From the NCBI RefSeq assembly GCF_019665765.1, contig NZ_CP081150.1, positions 1,116,001 through 1,180,000 of the forward strand: a DNA stretch of 64,000 nucleotides, in the 5' to 3' direction. Below are positions 26,859-36,376 of this stretch, one piece after another. Position 1 is the stretch's first letter; each line of letters begins with the position of its first letter. The stretch is from Deefgea tanakiae. Lineage in GTDB: Bacteria; Pseudomonadota; Gammaproteobacteria; Burkholderiales; Chitinibacteraceae. The notes below the pieces were generated by a model. That model was given only the letters and a program-made list of their open reading frames with translations. It was not told where the DNA came from and searched no databases. The position numbers and the translations under genes were made by a program.

Positions 26859-27860
26859 CTATCTTCGTTTCTTGACTGGCACACAAAGCTTGTAAGTAAA
26901 TTCAGTACTGGTGACCAGTATTTCTTGCGGATCTTTGATTGGCCCTAGCGTATGGCCGGGGCGGCTTTCATCAAACGCCCATTTACTCTGCGGTAAGTAA
27001 TAGTTAAAAACGTACTCGGCCAAAATCATCGAATCGGCGACGGTGCCGCAAAAATCGACCACTAAATATTGCCCCGCAACAAGTTCGGCGACGAGGTGCT
27101 TAGGTTCAGCTTTAAATTCGGCATCAACCAACAAGCCAACGGCGTAAGCGCAGTGTTGATGATCGGTGACGTTAGGGTTGTCGATCATGCGTGAAACCAA
27201 GCTGCTGTTCGCATTCGTTAATCCGTGTGCTTGCCCCCAGTGCGCGACGCGTTGCCAGAGCGTAAACATTTGCTCAAGTTCAACGCCATTTTGCCAAAAA
27301 TACACCCATCGATAATTCGGCATTTTTTCAAATTTAAGACCTGAAATTTGCCTTGGTAATTCACCGTTTCTGGCAGCTTCCAGTGCTGCTTGGAGCTGTG
27401 TATCGGGTATTGATTCTATGAGTTTATCTGTATGGGGTACTTTGCAATTCTTGCTATCTTGCAAAATGTTTTCATTGTTTTTGTGAGATTGCTGACGCCA
27501 GTTGTAGCTTAAACCGTCCAGAGTCCATTGTTCGCCTTTACGCCAGTCGCGTGCTGTCATGCCAAAGTGATTACGAAATGCACGCGAAAACAAGGCTTGT
27601 GATTTAAAGCCACAATCAAGCGCAATTTGCTGCATGGGGAAGGGCGGGTAAATCAAGAGCAAATTGGCTGCTCGTTCAATGCGAACGCGGCGCAGGAAGT
27701 CATTCGGCGTTTCGTGCTGAATCGCGGTGAACACGCGGTGAAAATGATAGGGGGAAAAATGGGCGGCTTTTGCCAAGTCGGCCAATTGAATGTCTTGATC
27801 AAAATGAGCGTGGATGTAGCTGATGGCTAAATGAATGCGGTGGGCGTGATCATCAATCAT
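26859..27860 (-). CDS. AraC-family regulator with GyrI-like ligand domain
   Basis: A 333-residue protein. The N-terminal AraC DNA-binding domain has two helix-turn-helix units (IQLADLAKAAHFSPYHFHRVF and MQQIALDCGFKSQALFSRAFRNHFG), followed by a linker and a GyrI-like/effector-binding domain (about 175-333: LPRQISGLKFEKMPNYRWVYF, AGQYLVVDFCG, TEFTYKLCVPVK). This is the Rob/SoxS-BmrR type of small-molecule sensor. It lies upstream of the two hydrolase genes on the same strand with 68 bases between, and may regulate them, which is inference. Confidence 0.9.
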   Translation of the reverse strand: MIDDHAHRIHLAISYIHAHFDQDIQLADLAKAAHFSPYHFHRVFTAIQHETPNDFLRRVRIERAANLLLIYPPFPMQQIALDCGFKSQALFSRAFRNHFGMTARDWRKGEQWTLDGLSYNWRQQSHKNNENILQDSKNCKVPHTDKLIESIPDTQLQAALEAARNGELPRQISGLKFEKMPNYRWVYFWQNGVELEQMFTLWQRVAHWGQAHGLTNANSSLVSRMIDNPNVTDHQHCAYAVGLLVDAEFKAEPKHLVAELVAGQYLVVDFCGTVADSMILAEYVFNYYLPQSKWAFDESRPGHTLGPIKDPQEILVTSTEFTYKLCVPVKKRR

Positions 27861-27885
27861 GAGGGACTTTGTGATTGCTGTGATG

Positions 27886-27913
27886 AAAAAAAGGGAAGCC
27901 TGAGCTTCCCTTT
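27886..27913 (-). terminator. Terminator downstream of the branched-chain amino-acid binding protein gene
   Basis: Stem AAAGGGAAGC (27890-27899) / GCTTCCCTTT (27904-27913) with a CTGA loop. On the minus strand the hairpin is followed by a T-run (complement of 27886-27890). Confidence 0.85.
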
Positions 27914-27931
27914 GTCGTACTTAGTCAAAAA

Positions 27932-29152
27932 TTACTGGGCTGCTGGTGCTGGGCCTACGATTTCTTTCATGACCCATTTACCGCCTTTGACTGCGTAAAT
28001 GGTCACTGAGCCATCTTTCAAGTCGCCTTTTTCGTCAAATACGATAGGGCCAGTGATGCCTTTGTATTCAGTTTTAGCAAGTTCTGGCAAGTATTTTGCC
28101 GGTTCTGCAGAACCTGCTTTTTGCATCGCGCCGATCATGACTTTAACTGCGTCATAAGTGAATGGTGCGTAAAGTTGAACGTCGGTACCAAACTTGGTTT
28201 TGTACGCGACGAGGAATTCTTTACCACCTGGCATTGATTCAGTTGGAACGCCTGGGATAGAAGCCAACATGCCTTCAGCATCGGCACCCGCCAATTTGAT
28301 GAACTCTGGTGTTTGTACACCGTCACCACCCATGACCACGGCAGTGATGCCCAATTTTTTAGCTTGTTTTTTCAGTGGTGCGCCTTGTGCATCCATACCG
28401 CCAAAGAAAATCAAATCAGGCTTGCTGCCTTTAATGCCCGTCAAGATGGCGTTGAAGTCCGTTTCTTGGTTGGTCGTGAATTCGCGTTTAACGATCGTTG
28501 CACCTGCTGCTACGGCTGCTTTTTCGAATTCATCCGCCAAACCTTGGCCGTAGGCAGTGCGGTCGTCGATGATGGCGATTTTCTTCGCGCCATTTTTAAC
28601 GGCGAATTGACCCAATACTTTACCTTGCTGCGCATCATTAGCCATCACGCGGAAAGCAGTTTTAAAGCCTTGTGCCGTGTAGGCAACAGCAGTTGCAGAT
28701 GGAGAAATTTGTGGGATGCCCGCGTCATTGTAGATTTTTGATGCAGGGATAGTTGTGCCAGAGTTCAAGTGACCAATCACGCCGTTTACTTTTTGGTCAA
28801 CAAAACGTTGTGCAACTGTAGTTGCTGTTTTTGGGTCGGCTTGGTCATCTTCTGAAATCATTTCGACCATCAGTTTTTTACCGCCGATGTCAACACCGCC
28901 TGCTGCATTGATTTCGTCGATGGCCATTTTTACGCCATTTTCGTTGTCTTTACCCAAATGAGCGATATTGCCTGTCAATGGGCCTGCTTGGCCGATTTTG
29001 ATGACAGTAATTTCAGCCGCCGGTGCTGGCGCTGCTTCTACAACTGAAGCGGCTGGAACGCTAGCTGCTTCTGGTGCTTTAGGTTCTTGTTTGCCGCATG
29101 CAGTGATAGATAAAACAGCTGCTGCGATAAGGCTGAGACGAGCGATGGTCAT
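27932..29152 (-). CDS. Branched-chain amino-acid ABC transporter substrate-binding lipoprotein
   Basis: Periplasmic binding protein of the LivJ type-I fold, 406 residues. A lipoprotein signal is seen (MTIARLSLIAAAVLSITACGK, lipid-modified cysteine at about 19), followed by a Pro/Ala linker and the mature domain IKIGQAGPLTGNIAHLGKDNENG, AIIDDRTAYGQGLADEFEKA and ITGPIVFDEKGDLKDG. ATG 29152 with GGAG seven bases upstream is preferred over an earlier start in the leader. The permease and ATPase genes are not next to it, so it stands alone here; ligand could be Leu/Ile/Val or a related amide. Confidence 0.92.
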   Translation of the reverse strand: MTIARLSLIAAAVLSITACGKQEPKAPEAASVPAASVVEAAPAPAAEITVIKIGQAGPLTGNIAHLGKDNENGVKMAIDEINAAGGVDIGGKKLMVEMISEDDQADPKTATTVAQRFVDQKVNGVIGHLNSGTTIPASKIYNDAGIPQISPSATAVAYTAQGFKTAFRVMANDAQQGKVLGQFAVKNGAKKIAIIDDRTAYGQGLADEFEKAAVAAGATIVKREFTTNQETDFNAILTGIKGSKPDLIFFGGMDAQGAPLKKQAKKLGITAVVMGGDGVQTPEFIKLAGADAEGMLASIPGVPTESMPGGKEFLVAYKTKFGTDVQLYAPFTYDAVKVMIGAMQKAGSAEPAKYLPELAKTEYKGITGPIVFDEKGDLKDGSVTIYAVKGGKWVMKEIVGPAPAAQ

Positions 29153-29427
29153 CGAGTTTCTCCAGATGGTCGAATATTTTTCTGTAAGTACAAGTAAAAA
29201 TTCAAGTACCTTGCCATTAGAAGGCAATCAATCTTGCTTGGGCAAATTGAGCGCTCAAATGAGTGTTTTCCTGTATCTGTGTAGCAACAGTCCTGACTTA
29301 AACTGAGCGTAACAGATGCTTTTTCACTGTTTTATTGGGTTTTTTTGTCTACGAGGGAGGTGTTTTTTTTACTGCTGCTTGACTTGGAGTGTTGCAAATT
29401 TGCTACTGAGGCGCTGATTCTTCGTGT
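29153..29427. other. Intergenic region between the binding-protein gene and radC
   Basis: 275 bases with no gene. It must hold the promoter of the minus-strand binding-protein gene and the end of radC. No convincing promoter hexamers or terminator stem were identified; only T-rich tracts near 29337-29370 stand out. Confidence 0.35.
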
Positions 29428-30102
29428 TTAGAGGTGGCCGAGTTCTGCGAGCGATACCACTGCATGCTCTGCAACAATGAAGTGATCTAGTAGCTTGATG
29501 TCGAGCAATTCAAGGGCGTGCTGTAATTGGCGAGTCAGTAATAAATCGGCGGGTGAGGCTTCGGCGCAACCCGAAGGGTGATTGTGAGCGACGATCAGCG
29601 CTGCGGCATTGTGCTCGAGCGCACGGCGCGCTAGCTCACGCGGATAAACCCGCGTTTCGGCCAAAGTGCCTGAAAATAGTTTTTCAGCGGCGATGAGCTT
29701 GTAGCTATTGTCTAAAAATAGGCCATGAAATTCTTCGTGATTCAAACCACGTAAACGCAACTGTAGAAAATCCCTCACGGCAGCGGGATTGGTGAACGAG
29801 TCGCGCGCTTTGAGTTGCTCGATGAGTGCGCGGCGGCTCATTTCGAGCACCGATTGCAATTGGGCATATTTAGCACTGCCAACGCCATTGATGGCATCAA
29901 AATCGCTCAGTTTGGCTTGAAACAAGGCTTGCAAAGAGCCGAAGTGCAGCAGCAAATCACGAGCTAAATCTACGGCGCTTTTGCCGGGAATCCCAACGCG
30001 TAAAAAGATCGCCAGTAATTCAGCGTCGCTGAGTGTAGCTGCGCCATGCAACAGTAATTTTTCACGGGGGCGAGAATCTGCGGGCCAATCGGTGATGGAC
30101 AT
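29428..30102 (-). CDS. radC: RadC family JAB-domain protein
   Basis: A 224-residue protein of the RadC family. An N-terminal helix-hairpin-helix region ([24 protein letters not shown]) is followed by the JAB/MPN metalloprotease-like domain with the zinc motif [21 protein letters not shown] (read as HNHPSG plus a later aspartate). Its biological role is not settled despite the name. It is divergent from coaBC with 50 bases between starts, a very common arrangement in proteobacteria. Confidence 0.95.
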   Translation of the reverse strand: MSITDWPADSRPREKLLLHGAATLSDAELLAIFLRVGIPGKSAVDLARDLLLHFGSLQALFQAKLSDFDAINGVGSAKYAQLQSVLEMSRRALIEQLKARDSFTNPAAVRDFLQLRLRGLNHEEFHGLFLDNSYKLIAAEKLFSGTLAETRVYPRELARRALEHNAAALIVAHNHPSGCAEASPADLLLTRQLQHALELLDIKLLDHFIVAEHAVVSLAELGHL

Positions 30103-30152
30103 CGTGGTTTCTTGTTAAACTGTGATCATTCGCTATAGCAGAGGCTTACGCT

Positions 30153-31355
30153 GTGAGTCATAAAAAAATCGTTTTAGGTGTTACTGGCGGCATTGCTGCG
30201 TACAAATCGGCTGAATTAACACGGCTCTTGGTTAAAGCAGGCTATCAAGTGCATGTGGTAATGACTGAAGCCGCCACGCATTTTGTCGGCGCGGTGACGT
30301 TTCAAGCTTTGTCGGGTCATCCGGTGTTTGTCGATCAGTGGGATGCGCGCATGCCCAATAATATGGCGCACATTGATTTGACGCGGGGCGCGATGGCAGT
30401 GCTGGTTGCGCCAGCTTCAGCGGACTTTTTGGCTAAAGTTGCGCATGGCCATTGTGATGATTTGCTTTCGACCTTGGTCGCGGCTCGAACTTGTCCGTTG
30501 ATTGTCGCGCCAGCGATGAATAAGCAGATGTGGGAAAACCCCGCCAATCAGCGCAATGTGGCGCAATTGGTTGCCGATGGCGTGGTTATTTTTGGCCCTG
30601 GATCGGGCGAACAGGCTTGTGGCGAAGTGGGTGACGGCCGCATGCTGGAAGCCGAACATATTTTTGAGTTTTTTGAAGCGGGTTTACAGCCTAAGTTGTT
30701 ACTTGGACGTATGGTATTGATTACCGCAGGCCCGACTTTTGAACGCATCGATGCCGTACGCGGCATTACCAATACCAGCTCGGGCAAAATGGGCTACGCC
30801 ATTGCGCGCGCAGCCTACGAGGCTGGGGCTGAGGTGATTTTGGTGTCAGGCGAAACGGCTTTACCAACGCCAGTTGGTTCACGCCGGATTAATGTGCAAA
30901 GTGCGCAGCAAATGCTCAATGCGGTAGATAATGAAATTGCCACCGCTGATATCTTTATCGGTGTGGCCGCGGTGTCGGATTACTATGTACTTAATCCATC
31001 AGAGCAAAAAATCAAAAAAGACGCCCACATTCTGACCTTGGAGTTGGGGCCGAATCCCGACATCTTGGCCAATATTACGGCCAAACCCAATCCGCCATTT
31101 TGCGTGGGTTTTGCCGCTGAATCAGAAAATCTACTCGAATACGCCGAGGCGAAGCGTAAACGCAAAAAACTGCCCTTGCTCGCCGCCAACCTTGTGCAGC
31201 AAGCGATGGGGCGCGAAGATAATGAATTGATTTTGCTCGATGACAGCGGCGAAACCCGTCTGACGCGCGCACCTAAGCTGGATATTGCTCGCAAATTGAT
31301 TGCACACATTGCCCGTTTGTACGATGCAGAGCAGACCGCTAAAACCGAGCAGTAG
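30153..31355 (+). CDS. coaBC: Bifunctional phosphopantothenoylcysteine decarboxylase/synthase
   Basis: Two coenzyme A steps in one 400-residue protein. The N-terminal CoaC flavoprotein (about 1-185) shows GVTGGIAAYKSAEL, MAHIDLTRGA (catalytic histidine), PAMNKQMWENPA and GSGEQACGEVGDGRM. The C-terminal CoaB domain (about 190-400) shows ITAGPTFERIDAVRGITN, NTSSGKMGYAIA and KKDAHILTLELGPNPDIL. It starts with GTG at 30153. The downstream dut gene is the usual neighbour. Confidence 0.96.
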   Translation: MSHKKIVLGVTGGIAAYKSAELTRLLVKAGYQVHVVMTEAATHFVGAVTFQALSGHPVFVDQWDARMPNNMAHIDLTRGAMAVLVAPASADFLAKVAHGHCDDLLSTLVAARTCPLIVAPAMNKQMWENPANQRNVAQLVADGVVIFGPGSGEQACGEVGDGRMLEAEHIFEFFEAGLQPKLLLGRMVLITAGPTFERIDAVRGITNTSSGKMGYAIARAAYEAGAEVILVSGETALPTPVGSRRINVQSAQQMLNAVDNEIATADIFIGVAAVSDYYVLNPSEQKIKKDAHILTLELGPNPDILANITAKPNPPFCVGFAAESENLLEYAEAKRKRKKLPLLAANLVQQAMGREDNELILLDDSGETRLTRAPKLDIARKLIAHIARLYDAEQTAKTEQ

Positions 31356-31432
31356 TCATGCCTTGTAAGGTCCTACTCATGCGACTTAGTGCTGGCATGC
31401 CCCATTATTTTTAATCCAACTAGGAAAATATT

Positions 31433-31882
31433 ATGACCACCATCGACGTTAAAATTTTAGATGAGCGCTTAAAAGAAAATCTACCTGCGTATGCCACTAG
31501 CGGCTCTGCTGGCCTTGATTTACGTGCCTGCTTGGACTCATCGGTTGAACTCGCACCAGGTGCAACTACTTTGGTGCCAACGGGTATGGCGCTGCATTTA
31601 GATGATGCCGGTTTAGCTGCGATGATTTTGCCACGCTCAGGCTTGGGCCATAAGCACGGTATCGTCTTGGGCAATTTGGTCGGTCTGATTGATTCAGATT
31701 ATCAAGGGCAAATTTTTGTTTCCGTCTGGAATCGCGGCAGCACCAGCTTTACGATTCAGCCGCTTGAGCGTATCGCCCAATTGGTGATTGTGCCTGTGGT
31801 GCAAGTTGGTTTTAATATCGTTGATGAGTTTGCTGAGAGCGATCGCGGCGAGGGTGGTTTTGGGAGTACTGGTAAGCATTAA
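31433..31882 (+). CDS. dut: dUTP diphosphatase
   Basis: Hydrolyses dUTP to dUMP, keeping uracil out of DNA and feeding dTMP synthesis. A trimeric all-beta enzyme of 149 residues with the five family motifs, including [41 protein letters not shown] and the C-terminal [11 protein letters not shown]. It follows coaBC by 77 bases. Confidence 0.97.
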   Translation: MTTIDVKILDERLKENLPAYATSGSAGLDLRACLDSSVELAPGATTLVPTGMALHLDDAGLAAMILPRSGLGHKHGIVLGNLVGLIDSDYQGQIFVSVWNRGSTSFTIQPLERIAQLVIVPVVQVGFNIVDEFAESDRGEGGFGSTGKH

Positions 31883-31981
31883 GCCATTTAATGTTTGGGT
31901 ATTGCTGGGTGTATTGTTTGCCATGTAATGATAAATATAGGCTGTAGCCAAATACCAAGATAAATGGCTCGCTCTTGTCTT

Positions 31982-32016
31982 AATAAAAAACCGCCAGTAA
32001 ATGGCGGTTTTTTATT
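31982..32016. terminator. Bidirectional terminator between dut and ahpF
   Basis: Perfect 14-base arms AATAAAAAACCGCC (31982-31995) and GGCGGTTTTTTATT (32003-32016) with loop AGTAAAT. The A/T runs in the arms serve both converging genes. Confidence 0.9.
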
Positions 32017-32018
32017 AG

Positions 32019-33581
32019 CTATTTTCCATCCCTAATCAAATAATCAAACGCACTGAGCGATGCTTTTGCCCCTTCGCCCATCGCAATGATGATTTGCTTG
32101 AACGGCGTAGTGGTCGCGTCGCCAGCGGCAAAGACGCCGGGCATTGAGGTGCGGCCGTGGCTGTCGACTTCAATTTCGCCGCGAGGGCTCAAATCGAGGG
32201 TGCCTTTGAGCCAGTCGGTATTGGGCAATAAGCCTATCTGTACAAAAATACCTTCCAGCTCCACATGTTGCGCATCTCCACTAATTCGGTCGTTGTAGGC
32301 TAGCCCGTTGACCTTTTTGCCATCGCCCAAGACTTCTGTTGTTTGTGCGTTGGTGATGATGCTGACATTGCTCAAACTGCGTAATTTCTTTTGCAATACG
32401 GCATCAGCGCGCAAAGTGTCGCCAAATTCAAGCAAAGTGACATGCGCGACGATACCCGCCAAATCAATAGCCGCTTCAACACCTGAATTGCCGCCGCCAA
32501 TGACCGCAACGCGCTTGCCTTTAAAGAGCGGGCCGTCGCAGTGTGGGCAGTAGGCGACGCCACGGCCTCGGTATTCTTGTTCGCCCGGTACATTCATCTC
32601 GCGCCAGCGTGCGCCTGTTGAGATGATGACACTGCGGCTTTTCAGGGTTGCGCCGTTGGCGAGTTGGATTTCAATCAAATTGCCTGAAGCGGTGTCACTC
32701 GCAGCGATTTTTTCTGCGCGCTGCAAATTCATAATGTCTACTTCGTATTCACGCACATGGCTTTCTAGCGCGGCAACCAGCTTGGGGCCTTCGGTTTGCT
32801 TGACTGAAATAAAGTTTTCTATGCCCATCGTGTCGAGCACTTGGCCGCCAAAGCGTTCGGCAACGATACCAGTGCGGATGCCTTTTCGTGCCGCATACAC
32901 TGCCGCTGAAGAGCCTGCTGGCCCGCCGCCTACGATCAATACATCGAACGGTGCTTTGGTGCTGATCTCTTCGGCTTGGCGCGCGCTGCTGCCGGTGTCG
33001 ATTTTGGCTATGATTTCTTCCAGACTCATGCGGCCTTGGCCAAAGGGCAGGCCATTGAGCAAAATTGTCGGCACGGCCATGATTTGGCGTTCGGTGACTT
33101 CGGCTTGATAGAGTGCGCCGTCGACCATTTCGTGGCGAATGTTCGGGTTCAGTACCGATAGTAAATTAAGCGCCTGCACCACGTCTGGGCAGTTGTGGCA
33201 CGACAGAGAAATGTAGGTCGTAAATTCAAAAGAACCTTGGATGCCCTTAATCGTTGCAATCGTAGCGTCGTCAACTCGCGGCGGGTGGCCACCCGTTTGT
33301 AGTAAAGCCAAAATCAGCGAAGTAAATTCATGCCCCAGTGGAATACCAGCAAAACTCACTCGAGGTGCTTCGCCCACTCTAGCAATCGCAAATGAAGGCT
33401 TGCGGGCATTTTTTCCATCGAATCGCACGCTGATTTTGCTATTGAGTGCAGCGATTTCACCGATTAATTCGCGAATTTCAGCTGCGGCGCTGCTATCGTC
33501 CAATGAGGCAATGAGTTCAATCGGTTGTTGCAATTTTTCGAGGTAAGCCGATAGCTGGGCTGTGATGTTGGCATCAAGCAT
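32019..33581 (-). CDS. ahpF: Alkyl hydroperoxide reductase subunit F
   Basis: FAD- and NADH-dependent disulfide reductase that recycles AhpC. The N-terminal tandem thioredoxin-like domain has the redox pair in [14 protein letters not shown]. The C-terminal thioredoxin-reductase-like part has the FAD motif [20 protein letters not shown], the NAD motif [18 protein letters not shown], the active disulfide CPHCDGP and the closing [26 protein letters not shown]. 520 residues, family length. It lies downstream of ahpC on the same strand, with 174 bases between. Confidence 0.97.
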   Translation of the reverse strand: MLDANITAQLSAYLEKLQQPIELIASLDDSSAAAEIRELIGEIAALNSKISVRFDGKNARKPSFAIARVGEAPRVSFAGIPLGHEFTSLILALLQTGGHPPRVDDATIATIKGIQGSFEFTTYISLSCHNCPDVVQALNLLSVLNPNIRHEMVDGALYQAEVTERQIMAVPTILLNGLPFGQGRMSLEEIIAKIDTGSSARQAEEISTKAPFDVLIVGGGPAGSSAAVYAARKGIRTGIVAERFGGQVLDTMGIENFISVKQTEGPKLVAALESHVREYEVDIMNLQRAEKIAASDTASGNLIEIQLANGATLKSRSVIISTGARWREMNVPGEQEYRGRGVAYCPHCDGPLFKGKRVAVIGGGNSGVEAAIDLAGIVAHVTLLEFGDTLRADAVLQKKLRSLSNVSIITNAQTTEVLGDGKKVNGLAYNDRISGDAQHVELEGIFVQIGLLPNTDWLKGTLDLSPRGEIEVDSHGRTSMPGVFAAGDATTTPFKQIIIAMGEGAKASLSAFDYLIRDGK

Positions 33582-33703
33582 GTTTGTAACTCCGGTGAAT
33601 TTTATTGATAAGCCGAATCGTGGGTATGTCAGCGTAGGCTTTAATTAGTAATGGCTACGGATTAATACCTGGCTAGTATTGTGTTGAATGGGCTGATCAT
33701 TAA

Positions 33704-33729
33704 AATCCAAGCCGCCGTAGCGGCAAGGA
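33704..33729 (-). other. Intercistronic hairpin between ahpC and ahpF
   Basis: Arms AATCCAAGCCGC (33704-33715) and GCGGCAAGGATT (approx. 33718-33729), complementary apart from an AA/AA internal loop. Read on the minus strand it is followed by only a short T-run (TTTT). It could be a leaky terminator or an mRNA-stabilising stem that lowers ahpF relative to ahpC. Confidence 0.5.
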
Positions 33730-33755
33730 TTAAGAATGCATTACTTTTGGCGAAC

Positions 33756-34319
33756 TTAGATTTTGCCAACCAAGTCGAGTGACGGTTTTAGTGTTGACTC
33801 GCCCGGTGTCCATTTTGCTGGGCACACTTCACCCGGATGGCTAGCTACGTATTGGGCTGCTTGCACTTTGCGCAATAGTTCTTTTGCATCGCGGCCAATG
33901 CCAAGATCGTGAATTTCTGCGACTTTGATTTCGCCTTCTGGATTGATGACGAATGTGCCACGCAGTGCTAAGCCTTCTTCTTCGATCATTACGTCAAAAT
34001 TGCGGGTGATCGTGCCAGTTGGGTCGCCAATCATTGGGTATTGGATTTTGGCGATGGTATCTGATGCGTCGTGCCATGCTTTGTGGGTGAAGTGGGTATC
34101 AGTTGATACTGAATACACTTCAACGCCAAGCTTTTGGAATTCGCTGTAAACGTCAGCCAAGTCGCCTAATTCAGTTGGGCAAACGAAAGTGAAGTCGGCT
34201 GGGTAGAAAAATACGATAGACCATTTACCTTTTAGTGACTCGTCACTTACTGGGGTGAACTGGCCATTGTGAAACGCAGTTGCTTTAAATGGTTTGATAA
34301 CAGTGTTGATGATAGCCAT
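33756..34319 (-). CDS. ahpC: Alkyl hydroperoxide reductase subunit C (peroxiredoxin)
   Basis: Two-cysteine peroxiredoxin that reduces H2O2 and organic peroxides, recycled by AhpF. The peroxidatic cysteine is in [15 protein letters not shown] (about 47), the resolving cysteine in [10 protein letters not shown] (about 166), and the C-terminal YF-type/[10 protein letters not shown] tail is seen. ATG 34319 ([16 protein letters not shown]) gives 187 residues, the same as E. coli AhpC; the longer upstream frame is not supported. Oxidative-stress control is expected, but no confident OxyR site was found. Confidence 0.97.
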   Translation of the reverse strand: MAIINTVIKPFKATAFHNGQFTPVSDESLKGKWSIVFFYPADFTFVCPTELGDLADVYSEFQKLGVEVYSVSTDTHFTHKAWHDASDTIAKIQYPMIGDPTGTITRNFDVMIEEEGLALRGTFVINPEGEIKVAEIHDLGIGRDAKELLRKVQAAQYVASHPGEVCPAKWTPGESTLKPSLDLVGKI

Positions 34320-34386
34320 GGTGTAATTCCTTTGTGGTGTGTATTTGAAAGCGACGAAGTGAATGATAAAGAAGCTTGATAAATAG

Positions 34387-34405
34387 TTGAAATTGTATGT
34401 TTCAA
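34387..34405. promoter_or_regulatory. Inverted repeat upstream of ahpC
   Basis: TTGAAA (34387-34392) and TTTCAA (34400-34405) separated by seven bases, about 70 bases upstream of the ahpC start codon. It could be a regulator site, but it does not match the ATAG-N7-CTAT OxyR pattern. Confidence 0.3.
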
Positions 34406-34486
34406 TGTTTTCGTTAGTTAATTTCAATCAACATGGCTGTGGTGTGGGCTGATGGGTAATCAAGAAGACTTTGTTGTATCTTCACG

Positions 34487-35248
34487 CTAAGGCAATGTAG
34501 GTGCGTTCATTTCCAGCAATTGGGTGATGAGTTTGTTCCAGCTGCGTTCAGTCGATTCAAATACGGACTGGTGGATTTCTGTATTTGCAAACCATAGCGT
34601 CAAGGTGTGCTTGTCTTGAAGGTGGCCGAGCGCTGTTTGCGCAGTTTTTAGCGTGGGTAATAGGTTTGTTGTGCTGGCTAGTGACCAATCTGCGGCTAAT
34701 TCGGTTAGGTAGCGCAGTTGCTTGATGGTGATACGGCGGTGGTGCCAATCGTTGAGGCTGGGTGTGCTGGTGAGGTTTTCATTCAATAGTGATTGGCGCA
34801 ATTTGGCTTGTTGCTGCTGGATGCGTCGTTTAAGTTGCCGACGTAGGTCAAGGCGAAGGTGCGCTTGTTGTAGGGTTTTGTGGTGCAGGCTTTGCAGTTG
34901 TGGTGAACTCAAAATCGTTTTGAGTTGAATGATGCCGATGCTGTAGTGTTGCTGAAGGGATTGTTTTTGCACTGCGATGATCTGCTTGCCGAGCAAGTCC
35001 ATCATAACTTCAGCGTCGCGCGGTGAGTTGCTGAGTTTGGCTAGCCCACGCCAAGCTCGCAAAATGGACTGGTCGGGTTGCTTCTTGCTTGATAATGCCA
35101 AGGGTAGCAGCGTACGTAAACTACGCAATTGCACGCGAAAATCATGTAGTGCTTCTGTGTCGCAGCCGCTCAGCAAAGCTTGGCGGCTGCGCTGCAGGCG
35201 ATTGAGTTGCTTTGCAATCAGTAATAGATAATCAGCGTTATTACGCAT
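34487..35248 (-). CDS. CHAD-domain protein
   Basis: A 253-residue helical protein of the CHAD family, which binds inorganic polyphosphate through conserved histidines and basic residues. Visible: DTEALHDFRVQLRSLRTLLPLA near the N-terminus and the second repeat LNDWHHRRITIKQLRYLTELAADW, the two HxxRxxxKxxR-type helices that define the domain. There is no linked CYTH triphosphatase domain. It overlaps the upstream HAD gene by eight bases on the minus strand. Confidence 0.88.
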   Translation of the reverse strand: MRNNADYLLLIAKQLNRLQRSRQALLSGCDTEALHDFRVQLRSLRTLLPLALSSKKQPDQSILRAWRGLAKLSNSPRDAEVMMDLLGKQIIAVQKQSLQQHYSIGIIQLKTILSSPQLQSLHHKTLQQAHLRLDLRRQLKRRIQQQQAKLRQSLLNENLTSTPSLNDWHHRRITIKQLRYLTELAADWSLASTTNLLPTLKTAQTALGHLQDKHTLTLWFANTEIHQSVFESTERSWNKLITQLLEMNAPTLP

Positions 35249-35918
35249 GCTCGGCCGCTAGTATGGCTTTGGCTTGGTGGAGTGAATCAATGATTTCCAG
35301 CCCCAGGGCTTGCGTCTCAGGCAGTGGCGGGCGCAGGTCGGGCACCATAAAAACGCGGCATCCTGCGGCGTGGCCAGCTTGAGCGCCAAAGTTAGAGTCT
35401 TCAAAGACAATGCATTCAGACGCTTGTGTCTTGAGTTGTGCAATGGCTTTGAGGTAAATGTCGGGTGCAGGTTTGGGGTGGGTGATTTCATCGCCACATA
35501 CGGCAAATTGAAAGTACGGTAGTAATTGCGTGGTTTCAAGGTGATGAATGGCAATGCTGCGCCGTGTTGAAGTTGCAACTGCGCACGGTATTGTTTGTTG
35601 TTTCAGATAATCTAAAAGCTCAATGACGCCCGGCCGCAAGTCAATTGCGGTGTTGCTGCGCTCTAGGTAAATCTCGTGCGTTCTTGCTCGCAGGGCGGCC
35701 ACAGGGAAATTATCGCCTAACTCACTACGCAGATAGTGTTCGGTTTTGGATGAGTGCATCCCAATCATGCCCAGCGGGATGTGTTCGCTGATGTTGTGGC
35801 CAAGTTCAAGTGCCGCGTCGTGCCAGCAGGCGAGTGACATGCGTTCGCTATCAATGAGTAATCCATCCATATCAAAAATGGCGGCGGTGATTTTTGTGCG
35901 GCTTGTGGTGATTTTCAT
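35241..35918 (-). CDS. HAD-superfamily hydrolase (beta-phosphoglucomutase/phosphatase-like)
   Basis: A 225-residue HAD protein: motif I AAIFDMDGLLIDSE, motif II AVATSTRR, motif III lysine in THPKPAPDIY, motif IV VFEDSNFGAQAGHAAG. The cap type and sequence resemble the YniC/HxpB-like sugar-phosphate phosphatases and beta-phosphoglucomutases. The substrate cannot be deduced. The ATG at 35918 is assumed; an in-frame GTG at 35930 is an alternative. It is head-to-head with the YchJ-like gene and closely coupled to the CHAD gene. Confidence 0.82.
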   Translation of the reverse strand: MKITTSRTKITAAIFDMDGLLIDSERMSLACWHDAALELGHNISEHIPLGMIGMHSSKTEHYLRSELGDNFPVAALRARTHEIYLERSNTAIDLRPGVIELLDYLKQQTIPCAVATSTRRSIAIHHLETTQLLPYFQFAVCGDEITHPKPAPDIYLKAIAQLKTQASECIVFEDSNFGAQAGHAAGCRVFMVPDLRPPLPETQALGLEIIDSLHQAKAILAAEHA

Positions 35919-35974
35919 TGCCTTATTCACGATTTATTTCAACAATACGCCAGTTTACTCGCCTTGAAGCTCAA

Positions 35975-36376
35975 ATGACTGCCAAAAATACCCAACTTAA
36001 GCTAATAAACTGCCCCTGTGGACGTGCTGCAAGTTATGAAAAATGCTGTGGTGTGTATCACGATAATCTTGCTGCGCCCACGCCTGAAGATTTGATGCGC
36101 TCACGTTATAGTGCCTATGTGCTGGGCTTGGCTGATTATCTAGCGGCGACTTGGCATGGGTCGACTCGTCCGGCTGATTTGGATTTAACTGAAGATACTG
36201 AGGTGAAGTGGTTGGGATTAAAGGTCGATTTTGCTAGTGAGGCTGGTGACGAGGGTGTGGTGCATTTTGTTGCTCGCTACAAGGTCGGCGGAAAGGCGCA
36301 TCGCTTGAGTGAAAAAAGTCGTTTTATTCGTGAGGACGGACGTTGGTTTTATCTCGATGGTGAGGTAGAGCAATGA
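35975..36376 (+). CDS. YchJ-like UPF0225 protein with SEC-C-type zinc motif
   Basis: A 133-residue protein of the YchJ/UPF0225 family. The N-terminal metal-binding motif is CPCGRAASYEKCCGVYHD, followed by the conserved PEDLMRSRYSAYVLGLADYLAATWH and an NTF2-like domain that ends SRFIREDGRWFYLDGE. ATG 35975 precedes the cysteine motif. The molecular role is unknown. The stop overlaps the LRR-kinase start (ATGA), so the two are translationally coupled. Confidence 0.9.
   Translation: MTAKNTQLKLINCPCGRAASYEKCCGVYHDNLAAPTPEDLMRSRYSAYVLGLADYLAATWHGSTRPADLDLTEDTEVKWLGLKVDFASEAGDEGVVHFVARYKVGGKAHRLSEKSRFIREDGRWFYLDGEVEQ

Noticed and set aside
34384-34406. OxyR box upstream of ahpC
   Set aside because: ATAG occurs once but the ATAG-N7-CTAT spacing is not met; only an unrelated TTGAAA/TTTCAA repeat is present.
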